Assembly (NCBI GenBank): GCA_963669405.2
Contig: CAXXHF010000002.1
Location: forward strand, 2,046,001-2,110,000
Length of the DNA: 64,000 nt
Direction: 5' to 3'
Source: Aureisphaera sp963669405
GTDB taxonomy: Bacteria > Bacteroidota > Bacteroidia > Flavobacteriales > Flavobacteriaceae
The notes under the pieces are model-generated. The model was not told the origin of the DNA. It was given only the letters and a program-made list of their open reading frames with translations, and made no database searches. Numbering within the stretch: position 1 is the stretch's first letter; each line of letters opens with the position of its first letter. Both the position numbers and the translations under genes were made by a program. Shown in pieces: positions 25,363-34,689 of this stretch.

Positions 25363-27279
25363 ATGATAAGTTCAATCAAAACACCTGGGGTTTACATCCA
25401 CGAAATCAATGGATTTCCCCCAAGTATCGCCCAAGTGGCAACTGCAATACCTGCTTTTGTTGGGTATACAGAGAAGGGGCCAACAGAGCCTACAAAAGTG
25501 ACTTCTCTGCTGGAATACGAACAAACCTTTGGGGGTGCTCCAGAACCAGCTGGGGTGAACATTACCTTGAATGTGGAATACACAGTTACCGAAAGCCAGT
25601 TCAAGATGTACAACAGTTTACGTCTGTTTTTTTCCAATGGAGGAGGTGAATGCTATATAGTTTCCATTGGGGATTATGAAACAGCTACACCGTTTTCATC
25701 AGCAGATCCATTTAATGATGGACTGGATTTATTGGAAAAAGTAGACGAAGTAACGTTATTATTATTTCCAGATGGTGTAAATCTAGGAGCAACCAACTTA
25801 GGATTGGTACAGAAACATGCATTGATGCAGTGTGCTGACCTCATGGATCGCTTTACCGTAATGGATGTTGTGCAAACCCAAGGTCCAGCAAATGGATTGG
25901 AACAGGATTCTGCAGACTTTAGAGATGCTGTTGGAAACCAAAATCTAAAATACGGAGCATCTTATTATCCATATTTGCAAACAAGTTTTGGATACAACTT
26001 TAGGTTTAACGATATCAATGGAACTGCAGCTGGCAGGGTAGATTTTGCCACCTTATATGCTTCCGATGCTACAATTACAGGTGCATTGAGTGATTTTGCT
26101 ATCCTCAACACCGATATCAATGATGCTACCAATGGAGTTTTACAAGACTGGGAAGATGCTCAAACAGCCAACCCTAAAGTAGTTGTTGCGGCTGATGCCA
26201 ATGTAGCAGGATATTTAACCAACATTTTTGGATTATTGGAAACCCTAGGAGATCCTGTAGCAGATATTACACACACAGGATTGGAAACCTTGGTAACCGA
26301 TATGATCACTACTTCCTTACGGCCTATAGTATTGAAGTTGGTGCAGATAAACCTAGCCTATGATGGACTTGGAGGAACCGATTTAGATGTTTCTAACGGT
26401 GGTGTTGGAGGTAATTTTGTCGATGCCCAGTGGGGTGACTTTACTTCAAATGGTGCCAGCGGCGATTATCCAGTAACTGGGACAAACCCTTATACTGCCT
26501 TGATCGAAGACAGCGGTAATCCTGGAAATGCAGATTTGGCTAAAACGGGAGCTCAATTGGATAAGTTATTCAGTCAAGTAACGACCGCCATGAATGCTGT
26601 AATTAATGCAGTAGAAGAATATGAGCTCAAAGTAGAAAACGACCTTACAGCTCAGCTACCAATCTATCCATCTATTTTGGCGGAGTTAGCTAAAAGCATG
26701 AATACAGTACCACCTAGTGGGGCTATGGTTGGAATCTACGCCAATGTAGATGCTACCCGAGGAGTATGGAAAGCACCTGGAAATGTAAGTGTAAATGGAA
26801 TTATAGGTCTTACAGATGATATTACCGATAAGGAACAGGAAAACATGAATATCCATGAATCTGGTAAGTCTATCAATGCCATTCGTAAGTTCACAGGAAA
26901 AGGACTCCTAGTTTGGGGCGTACGAACCTTAGATGGTAACAGTAACGATTGGCGCTACATTAATGTACGTCGTTTGGCGAACATGATTGAAGAATCGGCT
27001 AAAAAGGCCTGTATGAACTTCGTCTTCGAACCCAATGTGAAACAAACCTGGGTAAATGTTAAAGGGATGATAGAAAATTATCTTACGACGCTTTGGGGCG
27101 ATGGGGCATTGGCAGGAGCAAAAGCAGAAGATGCTTTCTTCGTGAGTGTGGGATTAAACGAAACCATGACCGCGGATGACATTAACAACGGAAGGTTAAT
27201 TGTAAAAATTGGATACGCACCTTCACGCCCTGCAGAATTCATCATTCTTGAGTTCACACAAACACAACAAAAATCATAA
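25363..27279 (+). CDS. Contractile sheath protein (Afp2-4 family)
   Basis: A 638-aa phage-type tail sheath. The N-terminus 'IKTPGVYIHEINGFPPSIAQVATAIPAFVGYTEKG' and the C-terminal 'GKSINAIRKFTGKGLLVWGVRTLDG...WRYINVRRLANMIEESAKKACMNFVFEPN' are diagnostic of sheath subunits. The middle (about 215-410) is a long Gly/Asp/Ala-rich insertion likely exposed on the particle surface. Only one sheath gene exists here, whereas Afp has three. It would polymerise around the tube and contract to drive it into a target. Confidence 0.96.
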   Translation: MISSIKTPGVYIHEINGFPPSIAQVATAIPAFVGYTEKGPTEPTKVTSLLEYEQTFGGAPEPAGVNITLNVEYTVTESQFKMYNSLRLFFSNGGGECYIVSIGDYETATPFSSADPFNDGLDLLEKVDEVTLLLFPDGVNLGATNLGLVQKHALMQCADLMDRFTVMDVVQTQGPANGLEQDSADFRDAVGNQNLKYGASYYPYLQTSFGYNFRFNDINGTAAGRVDFATLYASDATITGALSDFAILNTDINDATNGVLQDWEDAQTANPKVVVAADANVAGYLTNIFGLLETLGDPVADITHTGLETLVTDMITTSLRPIVLKLVQINLAYDGLGGTDLDVSNGGVGGNFVDAQWGDFTSNGASGDYPVTGTNPYTALIEDSGNPGNADLAKTGAQLDKLFSQVTTAMNAVINAVEEYELKVENDLTAQLPIYPSILAELAKSMNTVPPSGAMVGIYANVDATRGVWKAPGNVSVNGIIGLTDDITDKEQENMNIHESGKSINAIRKFTGKGLLVWGVRTLDGNSNDWRYINVRRLANMIEESAKKACMNFVFEPNVKQTWVNVKGMIENYLTTLWGDGALAGAKAEDAFFVSVGLNETMTADDINNGRLIVKIGYAPSRPAEFIILEFTQTQQKS

Positions 27280-27305
27280 AAATAGAACCATAAAATAGAA
27301 TAGTC

Positions 27306-27737
27306 ATGGCAGATTTTCCATTACCAAAGTTTCATTTTAGAGTAGAATGGGGCGGTACACGCATAGGATTTCAAGAAGTTTCGGGACTCAATAAAGATCT
27401 GGAAGTACTTGAGTATAGACAAGGAGCAGATCCAGAATATTTCAAAAAGAAAATGCCTGGAATGCATAAATTAAGCAACATTACCTTAAAAAGAGGGGTT
27501 TTTCATGACGACAACGAGTTCTACGATTGGTACAATACAGTAGCAATGAACACGGTCGAAAAAAGAGATATTACCATTTCTCTGTTAAATGAAAATCACG
27601 AACCCGCTATCGTTTGGAAGGTGAAAGAATGCTTTATCATATCGTTAAAGTGTACTGACCTTAAGTCTGACGAAAACGCCAATGCGATAGATACCGTTGA
27701 GATTGCCAATCATGGATTTACCATGGAACATGTGTAA
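27306..27737 (+). CDS. Inner tube protein 1 (Afp1/gp19 family)
   Basis: A 143-aa phage tail tube-type protein: 'FPLPKFHFRVEWGGTRIGFQEVSGLNKDLEVLEYRQGADPEYFKKKMPGMHKLSNITLKRGVF' region, 'WYNTV', 'ISLLNENHEPAIVWKVKECFI'. Subunits of this family stack as hexamers to form the lumen where cargo sits. It lies between the sheath gene and a second tube gene, 3 nt from the latter. The shorter, more canonical sequence suggests this is the main tube subunit. Confidence 0.95.
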   Translation: MADFPLPKFHFRVEWGGTRIGFQEVSGLNKDLEVLEYRQGADPEYFKKKMPGMHKLSNITLKRGVFHDDNEFYDWYNTVAMNTVEKRDITISLLNENHEPAIVWKVKECFIISLKCTDLKSDENANAIDTVEIANHGFTMEHV

Positions 27738-27740
27738 GCC

Positions 27741-28193
27741 ATGTCAGACGGAATGCCATTAACCGGGTACCACTTTTCGGTCATCTTTGAGCTCCTACCT
27801 CAGTTTAGTATCGATACTAAATTTCAGAGTGTTACGGGCTTAAAGGCCACTATGGATACCGAGACAATTTCCGAAGGGGGGCAGAATCAATACAAGATTA
27901 CGCTTCCCAAACGGGTTACCCATGAAAATTTGGTGTTGAAGCGAGGGCTTACTAAGGAATTATCGGGTTTACGTATGTGGACTACCAAAGCGCTAAACGA
28001 CTTTGTGTACCATCCGGCAAATCTGGTAATATCACTGCTCAATGAAAAGCATAATCCTGTAAAGGTGTGGTATGTTTCGCAGGCCATACCTATAGGATTG
28101 GACACTTCGGGTTTTAATGCTGAAGAGAACAAATTGGTTATAGAAACCTTTACACTGAAATATCAATTTTTTAAAGAGATTCCAATTCCATAA
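27741..28193 (+). CDS. Inner tube protein 2 (Afp5-like)
   Basis: A 150-aa second tube paralogue: 'YHFSVIFELLPQFSIDTKFQSVTGLKATMDTETISEGGQNQYKITLPKRVTHENLVLKRGL', then 'VISLLNEKHNPVKVWYVSQAIPIGLD'. In Afp, the Afp5 tube variant forms the first ring joining the tube to the spike hub. The start is the ATG at 27741, 3 nt after the first tube gene, leaving room for translational re-initiation. Confidence 0.93.
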   Translation: MSDGMPLTGYHFSVIFELLPQFSIDTKFQSVTGLKATMDTETISEGGQNQYKITLPKRVTHENLVLKRGLTKELSGLRMWTTKALNDFVYHPANLVISLLNEKHNPVKVWYVSQAIPIGLDTSGFNAEENKLVIETFTLKYQFFKEIPIP

Positions 28194-28203
28194 ATAAGTT
28201 ACA

Positions 28204-28377
28204 ATGGCAATAGAGATTAAAGAATTTCATATAAAAGTGATGGTAGAGGAAGAACCCAAAAAAACAGAGGTGCATCACAGCACCACGGTTCTGAATCAAG
28301 AAGTGGTTACAGCGGAAATCATTAAAAAATGTACACGCAACGTTTTGGAAATCCTTAAAGAAAGACAAGAACGATGA
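28204..28377 (+). CDS. Small DUF5908 protein (Afp6-like), 57 aa
   Basis: A short gene between tube 2 and the LysM adaptor: begins MAIEIKEFHIKVMVEEEP and ends ILKERQER. Family members (DUF5908) are about 55-60 aa and occur at this position in eCIS loci. The stop overlaps the next start (ATGA). The beta-then-helix pattern 'IEIKEFHIKVMV...EIIKKCTRNVLEIL' and the conserved position make it a real gene. Its role is unproven; Afp6 is thought to be a minor or assembly component. Confidence 0.88.
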   Translation: MAIEIKEFHIKVMVEEEPKKTEVHHSTTVLNQEVVTAEIIKKCTRNVLEILKERQER

Positions 28378-29141
28378 TTGAAGGTGCCTTAGGAATAATT
28401 GATAAAATGCGGATAGAGGTCTATCCCAATGATGACTATAACGAAAGTGAGGCTATAAGCACCATTTTTGTCCAGGTAAATCCAGATAGTTATACCATAA
28501 ACCATGAAGTGGAATTTGCCGAAGGCCAAGCTATGGGAGCCTCTAACCAAAATCTTAGTTTCAATAAGATATCTGGACAAGAAGTGTCCTTCGATTTTAT
28601 TTTCGATAGCTCAGGTGTGTTGCCTCCGGCAAAGATAGAATCAGGGAAAGTGGAAAAACTTCCGCTTCTAGATAGTTTGGTGGATGTACTAAAGCCTGCT
28701 ATTGCTAATCCTTTTGAGGAAGCTGCCACTATAGAAGAGGAGCTTAAACAGTTCAAGGATTTGTTGTTGGGATATAACGGTGACACGCATGAAACGAGAT
28801 ACCTTCAATTGTTATGGGGTGGTTTCGAACTGAAGTGCAGGCTTAAAAGTATGAACATAGAGTACAAGGTATTTCGTCGTGATGGTAGACCCATGCGCGC
28901 CAATGCTAAATGTACGTTCATGGGAAGTCAATCCTATAAGGAGATGCAGGCAGAACAAAACCAACAATCTCCAGATGTTACCCACAAAAAGACAGTGAAG
29001 CAACAGGATAGGTTCACTTTATTGGCAGAGCAAACGTATAACCAGAACAAGTATTATATAGATGTAGCCAGTGCAAATGGCTTGTTGAGTTTCAGAAAAT
29101 TGGAGACAGGACAAACACTGTTATTTCCACCTTTAAAATAG
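28374..29141 (+). CDS. LysM-type hub adaptor (Afp7 family)
   Basis: A 255-aa protein linking tube and spike. The N-terminal domain ('VQVNPDSYTINHEVEF', 'ISGQEVSFDFIFDSSG', 'YLQLLWGGFELKCRLKSMNIEYKVFRRDGRPMRANAKCTFMG') matches the Afp7/gp53-like fold. The C-terminal 45 residues ('RFTLLAEQTYNQNKYYIDVASANGL..FRKLETGQTLLFPP') form a LysM-like unit. It overlaps the small gene before it by 4 bases and is 8 nt from the spike gene. In known particles this protein clamps the baseplate hub. Confidence 0.92.
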   Translation: MIEGALGIIDKMRIEVYPNDDYNESEAISTIFVQVNPDSYTINHEVEFAEGQAMGASNQNLSFNKISGQEVSFDFIFDSSGVLPPAKIESGKVEKLPLLDSLVDVLKPAIANPFEEAATIEEELKQFKDLLLGYNGDTHETRYLQLLWGGFELKCRLKSMNIEYKVFRRDGRPMRANAKCTFMGSQSYKEMQAEQNQQSPDVTHKKTVKQQDRFTLLAEQTYNQNKYYIDVASANGLLSFRKLETGQTLLFPPLK

Positions 29142-29149
29142 ATAGAACC

Positions 29150-30814
29150 ATGGCGGTGACACCCTACACACCAGAGTATAATACCCTCCAATTGGACATT
29201 TTCATCAATGGTGAAAATGAAGGATTGCACACGGTTCTTAAAAAAGCAGAGGTTCATTATGAACTGAACAAAATTCCATATGCCAAGCTCCATTTTATTT
29301 CTTCCAATCCAGACATAGATCCAGAAGATAATCCATTGCAGAGCGATGTACTTTCAGTGACCGATGAGATAGAGTTGAAGGTCACCTCTGGAGAAGAGTC
29401 AGAGACACTTTTTAAAGGAATTGTTTATAAAGTGGCTAAGAATGCAGACCCTAGTTCAGGTTTTGAAACCAAAATAGATTGCAAAGATTTATGTGTGAAT
29501 CTAACAAGTCAGTTAGAAGTAGTTGCTGATGAAACTTTTGCAGAAAAGATGGATCGCTTTCTTCAGGAAGTGTCAGTCTCTAATGAGGTTGAACTGGCAG
29601 CCTTTGGTGAGGAAGTGGTAACAAAGACACAAAATGTATCCCCCTGGGATTACATCATAAGTTATTTGGATGGTCTGGGATATATGACCAATATACGAGA
29701 AGGAATCTTTACCATATTTGATAGTACAGGCGAGATTGCCGAAGCCACATATCTGGGAAAAAATGGAGTGAATGTATTTGAGTTTGAAGGAAGGCAAGAA
29801 GAGAGTGTTGCAGATGTACAAGTTCAATATTGGAATCCAGAAACCCAAGCTGTAGAAACCCAAGAGAGCAGTACCGATGTAGAAAATGCTACAGGGACCG
29901 AGGTCATTGATATGAGTCAATCCAACTTCACTCCCGAAACGTTGAGCCAAATAGCAAAGGCCATTGCAGCAAAAAACCGTTTGGCTACTGTAAAAGGAAA
30001 GGTAAAGACCTTTGGCAATTTGCAGGCCAAATACGGAGAGAACATCACTTTTGAAAAAGTAAATGAGCATATTGATGAAACCCCTTTGTTAATTCGTGAA
30101 GAACACCATACTATAGAAAATGGCCTTTGGACTACTGAATATAGTTTTGGGTTAGAGGATAACAAATCATTTGCTGAAAAAATTAATGGTGACACGTCCA
30201 ATAATACAACCCGAACAGGCCAGAACAACAATGTTCAAGGACTTCAGATAGGTGTTGTAACCCAGATTGAGGATGATCCTAAAAATGAATTTAGAATTCG
30301 TGTTAGAATCCCTTCTATTGCTTCTTCTGCTGAAGGAGTTTGGGCCCGCTTAGCATCTTTTCAGGCTGGAAGCGAACGAGGAGCTTTTTTTATTCCGGAG
30401 GTAGAGGATGAAGTGATATTGGGATGTTTAAACAACAATCCAGACACACCAGTGATTTTAGGGAAGTTGTATAGCAGTTCTAAACCCATGCCTTTTCCTA
30501 TAGAAGCAGATAATAACATTCAGGGAATTGTTTCTAGGGAAGGGACAAAAATTGTTATCGATGATAAAGATAAATCAGTAGAGATAAGTACTGAGCAAGG
30601 GAACAAATTACTTATTAGTGACAAAGAGAAAGGATTTGTTTTAGAAGACGAAAATGGCAATTCAATTAAAATGAATAGTGATGGAATTACCATTGAGAGT
30701 ACTAAGGATATCATACTAAAAGCTTCAGGGAATGTAAATGTAGAAGGAGCTAAGAGTTCTTTAAAAGCACAGTCTAAAATGGAACTGTCAGGACAAATTA
30801 TAACACTGAATTGA
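29150..30814 (+). CDS. VgrG-like spike protein (Afp8 family)
   Basis: A 554-aa trimeric-spike subunit. The gp27-like N-terminal hub (1-330) is followed by the gp5-type OB fold ('GVVTQIEDDPKNEFRIRVRIPSI', 'VWARLASFQAGSERGAFFIPEVEDEVILGCLNNNPDTPVILGKLYSS'). A short repeat-rich beta helix follows ('KIVIDDKDKSVEIST...GIELE-like repeats') to the C-terminus. There is no C-terminal toxin extension. It is tipped by the PAAR protein encoded 1 nt downstream. Role: puncturing tip of the tube. Confidence 0.95.
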   Translation: MAVTPYTPEYNTLQLDIFINGENEGLHTVLKKAEVHYELNKIPYAKLHFISSNPDIDPEDNPLQSDVLSVTDEIELKVTSGEESETLFKGIVYKVAKNADPSSGFETKIDCKDLCVNLTSQLEVVADETFAEKMDRFLQEVSVSNEVELAAFGEEVVTKTQNVSPWDYIISYLDGLGYMTNIREGIFTIFDSTGEIAEATYLGKNGVNVFEFEGRQEESVADVQVQYWNPETQAVETQESSTDVENATGTEVIDMSQSNFTPETLSQIAKAIAAKNRLATVKGKVKTFGNLQAKYGENITFEKVNEHIDETPLLIREEHHTIENGLWTTEYSFGLEDNKSFAEKINGDTSNNTTRTGQNNNVQGLQIGVVTQIEDDPKNEFRIRVRIPSIASSAEGVWARLASFQAGSERGAFFIPEVEDEVILGCLNNNPDTPVILGKLYSSSKPMPFPIEADNNIQGIVSREGTKIVIDDKDKSVEISTEQGNKLLISDKEKGFVLEDENGNSIKMNSDGITIESTKDIILKASGNVNVEGAKSSLKAQSKMELSGQIITLN

Positions 30815-30815
30815 T

Positions 30816-31106
30816 ATGGCAATGGCAGCAAGATTAAATGATATGCATGTATGTCCAATGTCTGATGGACCCAAACCTCATGTAGGAGGCCCTGTATTGC
30901 CTGGAAGTAATACAAGTGTACTCATTGGAGGACAACCAGCAGCTTTGGTAGGAGATATGTGTACTTGCTCTGGACCACCAGATACCATTGCTCAAGGATC
31001 ATCGAGTGTGATGATAGCAGGCAAACCTGCTGCCAGAATGGGAGATGCAACAGCACATGGAGGAAAAATAATTATTGGATGCCCCACAGTATTAATTGGA
31101 GGATAA
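30816..31106 (+). CDS. PAAR-domain tip protein (Afp10-like)
   Basis: A 96-aa single PAAR domain: 'HVCPMSDGPKPHVGGPVLPG', 'VLIGGQPAALVGDMCTCSGPPDTIAQGSSSVMIAGKPAARMGDATAHGG', 'GCPTVLIGG'. His and Cys residues placed to bind a metal at the cone tip are present (H in the first loop, C in 'MCTC', H in 'AHGG', C in 'IGCP'). It has no toxin extension. The ATG follows the spike stop by one base. Confidence 0.94.
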   Translation: MAMAARLNDMHVCPMSDGPKPHVGGPVLPGSNTSVLIGGQPAALVGDMCTCSGPPDTIAQGSSSVMIAGKPAARMGDATAHGGKIIIGCPTVLIGG

Positions 31107-31115
31107 AAAGAACGT

Positions 31116-31529
31116 ATGGAACAAGAAGATTTTTTAGGAACAGGATGGAGTTTTCCTCCCACTTTCAATCTAAGTGAGAAGAAGGTTGAGATGGTGAGTG
31201 ATGAAGAAGATATACGGCAAAGCCTTGAAATCCTTCTTTCTACCAGATTGGGAGAACGGGTACTGCTTTCAGAGTATGGCTGTGGAATCAATACCATGCC
31301 TTTTGAAAATATAACGGTGACATTTTTAACCAAAATGAAAGCAATCATCAAGAAAGCCATTTTACTGTATGAGCCCAGAATAGACCTAGAAGAAGTATTC
31401 TTTACCAGCCCAAAATCTGAAGAAGGAATCGTAAACATTCAGTTGCAGTATAGCATACGTGCTACCAACTCCAGGCTCAACTTTGTATATCCTTTCTACA
31501 TAAAAGAAGGAACCTACATTAAAACGTAA
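31116..31529 (+). CDS. Baseplate wedge protein, gp25 family (Afp9-like)
   Basis: A 137-aa gp25-type wedge subunit: 'GTGWSFPPTFN', 'MVSDEEDIRQSLEILLSTRLGERVLLSEYGCGINTMPFE', 'YEPRIDLEEVFF'. The conserved LGER and the Glu-Tyr-Gly-Cys-Gly motif anchor it. It links sheath and baseplate in all contractile systems. It lies 9 nt after the PAAR gene and 7 nt before the large baseplate gene. Confidence 0.94.
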   Translation: MEQEDFLGTGWSFPPTFNLSEKKVEMVSDEEDIRQSLEILLSTRLGERVLLSEYGCGINTMPFENITVTFLTKMKAIIKKAILLYEPRIDLEEVFFTSPKSEEGIVNIQLQYSIRATNSRLNFVYPFYIKEGTYIKT

Positions 31530-31536
31530 CAGAAAC

Positions 31537-34500
31537 ATGTCCCATTGCGAAATAGACATAGCAACCCATAAAAGAACTTCCAGTAGTCAAACCGGGAGAA
31601 TGCCTAAGGCGCTCCACACTGATTTTGTAGCGGTCGATGAACGGACCATTGCTGATCTCATTGTGAGTACCAATGCGTTGTCCAAACACATGAATTATTA
31701 CAATAAGGATAATGTGTTATTGGATACTTGGGACACCTTTTTTCAATGGGAAACAACAGCTATTTTGGCACAAATTGCCAATCTAAATATTACTCAGTAT
31801 TTATCAGATTTTCAAACCAAAAGGAGAGAACTACTCTTTGTTCCCGTATTGGCAGATCAAAAAGAAATCATTCTTCCATTTTTTGAAAATATTGGAAATC
31901 AAGCTAGGGATTTGTTCAAAAAAACGGAGCATCTTCCCAAAGGTTTTGAAATTAAGGAATACTTTGAAGGAACTCAAAAGCGATTGGAACTATTGCTCAC
32001 CACAATTGAAAACGAGATCGAAACTTCTACAGATCTTCTATTTACATTACAGCATCACCTTTTCAATAAAAACATTCAGAATTTCTTTGGGTTACTAACA
32101 CAATGGAAAAACAAAAGCAAGGAGAAGCTATATGAGAATTTAGATAACTACCCAGAACATTCACCACAATATGCTTTATACCTAGCATTTTTGAAACTCT
32201 TTGGTTTTGCTCAAGAAAACATCAATGAATTTACACAAAGACATCTTGATTTCTACTATAGAAAAATTCTTAGATTATCTCCAGAGAACGCATATCCAGA
32301 TTATGCACATGTTTATATAGAACCTCATAAAAACGAACCTGTTTTTCTTTTGGAAGAAGGGAGTGTTTTTACAGCAGGAAAAGATAGTGAAGGAAACAAA
32401 AAATATTATAAGGCTACTTCAGACGTTAGCATCAATCAGGCCAAGATAGCGTCACTATATGGAGCTTCAAAAAAATCAAATAAATACTATTTTCAAGAGA
32501 GTACGGAGTTCAATGCTGCAGGAGATAGCTGGAAAGCATTTCCGCAGGAAAACCTTTTTAGTGATATTGGTTTTGCTATAGCAAGTCCCATGCTCTTTTT
32601 ACGAGGAGGAGCTCGTTTAGTGCATTTAACCTTTACAGATGCGGTTAATAAGATGGTTGAGGTGAGCCCTAACAACTATGATTTTTACCTTAGTGGTGAA
32701 GAAGGATGGTATCAAGCAGAAGCAGATATCACAGAGGGAAAAACAGCCTTGACAGTACCAGCTGATGAAAAAGGAATTGTTCCGTTCAATCCTGAAATCC
32801 ATGAAGGAGTGGCTTTGGACACAGAATTCCCTGTACTAAAAATAGTTCCTAAAAATGGACTATTAAAACAAAAGTCTTTTCAAAAAGTTAAGATTGAAGT
32901 CTTGGTGTTTAACTACAATCATTTCAAACTCTTTTCAGATACAGGAGAAATAGACCACACCAAGACCTATCAGCCATTTGGAGCAGTTCCAAGAAAGGGG
33001 AATGGTCTCGTATTTTCTTGTAAGGAATATTTTCAGAAAAAAGGAGCATATGGACTATTGGTAACTTTAACAGATGCGGTAGCCACATGGTGGCAGCAAA
33101 ATACCCGCCTAGCCTTTTTGGAGAATGGCGCATGGACTGCAGGAGATAAAGGAGACGGTTTCTTTTCTTCATACATCATTACGAACACGATGGATGTTCC
33201 CTATGATTTTTCAGAGAATGAACCGGTAACCCCTAGCGATGCCACAGGTTTCGCAAAGATTATATTAAACTCAAATACGTACTTGAAGGAAGCATATATG
33301 AATCTTTTCATTACTGCTTCTAAATCTAACACACCAGTATTACCATACCTTCCTACTGTTACTGAAACCCATTTTCATTATTATGCAACAGAAACCTTGG
33401 AAGCTGGTGACAAAGCAGATACAAACCATAACTTTTTTCATATATACCCCAGGGGGTACAAAGAGCTTAAGGGAAGCAAGCTTACCCTATTACCAAGCTT
33501 TACAAACGAAGGTGAATTATTTATTGGAATAAGCGATATAGAAGGAGGAAACAGCCTGAGTTTACTGTTTCAAGTAGCCGAAGGGAGTGCAAACCCAAGA
33601 CAAACGCCTATCGATTTAAAATGGAAATACCTCAACGGTGGTACTTGGGTGGAATTTGAAGCTGAAGATCTAGGCGATGAGACCAACGGACTTACCCAAT
33701 CTGGTATTGTAAAGATTAACAGCCCAGAAGATTTAAAACTGGACGAGCAAACCGAATTGCCTACAGGGTTTTGGTGGATAAAAATAGAAGCTTCACAACG
33801 AATTGATGCCATTTGCGATTTGGTAGGGATTCATGCTCAAGCACTAAAAACCGTATTGACTGATTTTGACGAAATAGGAACTCAGTTTATTGAAAACACA
33901 CCAGCCAAGACCATTTCCAAGCTGTTTAAGACCAAGAATGAAATCAAGAAAATAGAACAACCCTATCCCTCTTTTGGAGGAAAATTGGAAGAAACCGACA
34001 CCTTGTTTTACCAAAGAACTAGTGAACGTTTACGACACAAAGGGAAAGCCATTTCCCTTTGGGATTATGAAAAATTGGTATTAGATAACTTCCCAGAGGT
34101 ATTTCAGGTAAAATGCCTAAATCATCACCGATATGATACAGCAGTACTCTCTAATACCAGCGCAGGATATGTGACCCTCATTCCTGTGGCCAAAGGAAAC
34201 ACTTTAGAAGTTCCAGATTATTGGAAACCCATTGTGGATTTAGGCACCATGAAACGTATAGAATCCTTTTTAAAGGAAAAGACTTCTCCACATGTAAGAA
34301 TTGCGGTGAAGCCTCCTAAGCTTGAAAAGTTAGAATTGGACTTTAAAGTGAAGTACATAGAGATTCCAGGGGCAGATACCCGTTTATATGCTCAGCTATT
34401 GCAAGAAGTAATCAATAACTTTTTAAGCCCATGGGCGTATAACGATGCTATAGTAGCCGATTTTCAGGAGGAGATTGAAAAATCCCGATTAATACACTTG

Positions 34501-34689
34501 ATAGAACAACAAAGTTATGTGGATTATATATCAGACTTTAAGGTAAACCATCTAATTCTGGAGGAAACAACAGATGCCATTAAACAACGAATGAACGATT
34601 TAGACAAGATCATTCCTAAAACCGTCTATAGTCTTTTTGTACCCCATACACATAAAATAAAAACATTAACAACCGAATGCTGCTCATGA
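31537..34689 (+). CDS. Baseplate J-like wedge protein (Afp11 family)
   Basis: A 1050-aa baseplate component. The C-terminal third carries baseplate J/gp6-like features ('FGGKLEETDTLFYQRTSERLRHKGKAISLWDYEKLVLDNFPEVFQVKC', 'KRIESFLKEKTSPHVRIAVKPPKLEKLELDFKVKYIE'). The N-terminal half is long and helix-rich, then beta-rich. The size is like other Bacteroidota Afp11 proteins. Its stop overlaps the next ATG (ATGA at 34686). With the next protein it would form the wedge ring that fires the sheath. Confidence 0.9.
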   Translation: MSHCEIDIATHKRTSSSQTGRMPKALHTDFVAVDERTIADLIVSTNALSKHMNYYNKDNVLLDTWDTFFQWETTAILAQIANLNITQYLSDFQTKRRELLFVPVLADQKEIILPFFENIGNQARDLFKKTEHLPKGFEIKEYFEGTQKRLELLLTTIENEIETSTDLLFTLQHHLFNKNIQNFFGLLTQWKNKSKEKLYENLDNYPEHSPQYALYLAFLKLFGFAQENINEFTQRHLDFYYRKILRLSPENAYPDYAHVYIEPHKNEPVFLLEEGSVFTAGKDSEGNKKYYKATSDVSINQAKIASLYGASKKSNKYYFQESTEFNAAGDSWKAFPQENLFSDIGFAIASPMLFLRGGARLVHLTFTDAVNKMVEVSPNNYDFYLSGEEGWYQAEADITEGKTALTVPADEKGIVPFNPEIHEGVALDTEFPVLKIVPKNGLLKQKSFQKVKIEVLVFNYNHFKLFSDTGEIDHTKTYQPFGAVPRKGNGLVFSCKEYFQKKGAYGLLVTLTDAVATWWQQNTRLAFLENGAWTAGDKGDGFFSSYIITNTMDVPYDFSENEPVTPSDATGFAKIILNSNTYLKEAYMNLFITASKSNTPVLPYLPTVTETHFHYYATETLEAGDKADTNHNFFHIYPRGYKELKGSKLTLLPSFTNEGELFIGISDIEGGNSLSLLFQVAEGSANPRQTPIDLKWKYLNGGTWVEFEAEDLGDETNGLTQSGIVKINSPEDLKLDEQTELPTGFWWIKIEASQRIDAICDLVGIHAQALKTVLTDFDEIGTQFIENTPAKTISKLFKTKNEIKKIEQPYPSFGGKLEETDTLFYQRTSERLRHKGKAISLWDYEKLVLDNFPEVFQVKCLNHHRYDTAVLSNTSAGYVTLIPVAKGNTLEVPDYWKPIVDLGTMKRIESFLKEKTSPHVRIAVKPPKLEKLELDFKVKYIEIPGADTRLYAQLLQEVINNFLSPWAYNDAIVADFQEEIEKSRLIHLIEQQSYVDYISDFKVNHLILEETTDAIKQRMNDLDKIIPKTVYSLFVPHTHKIKTLTTECCS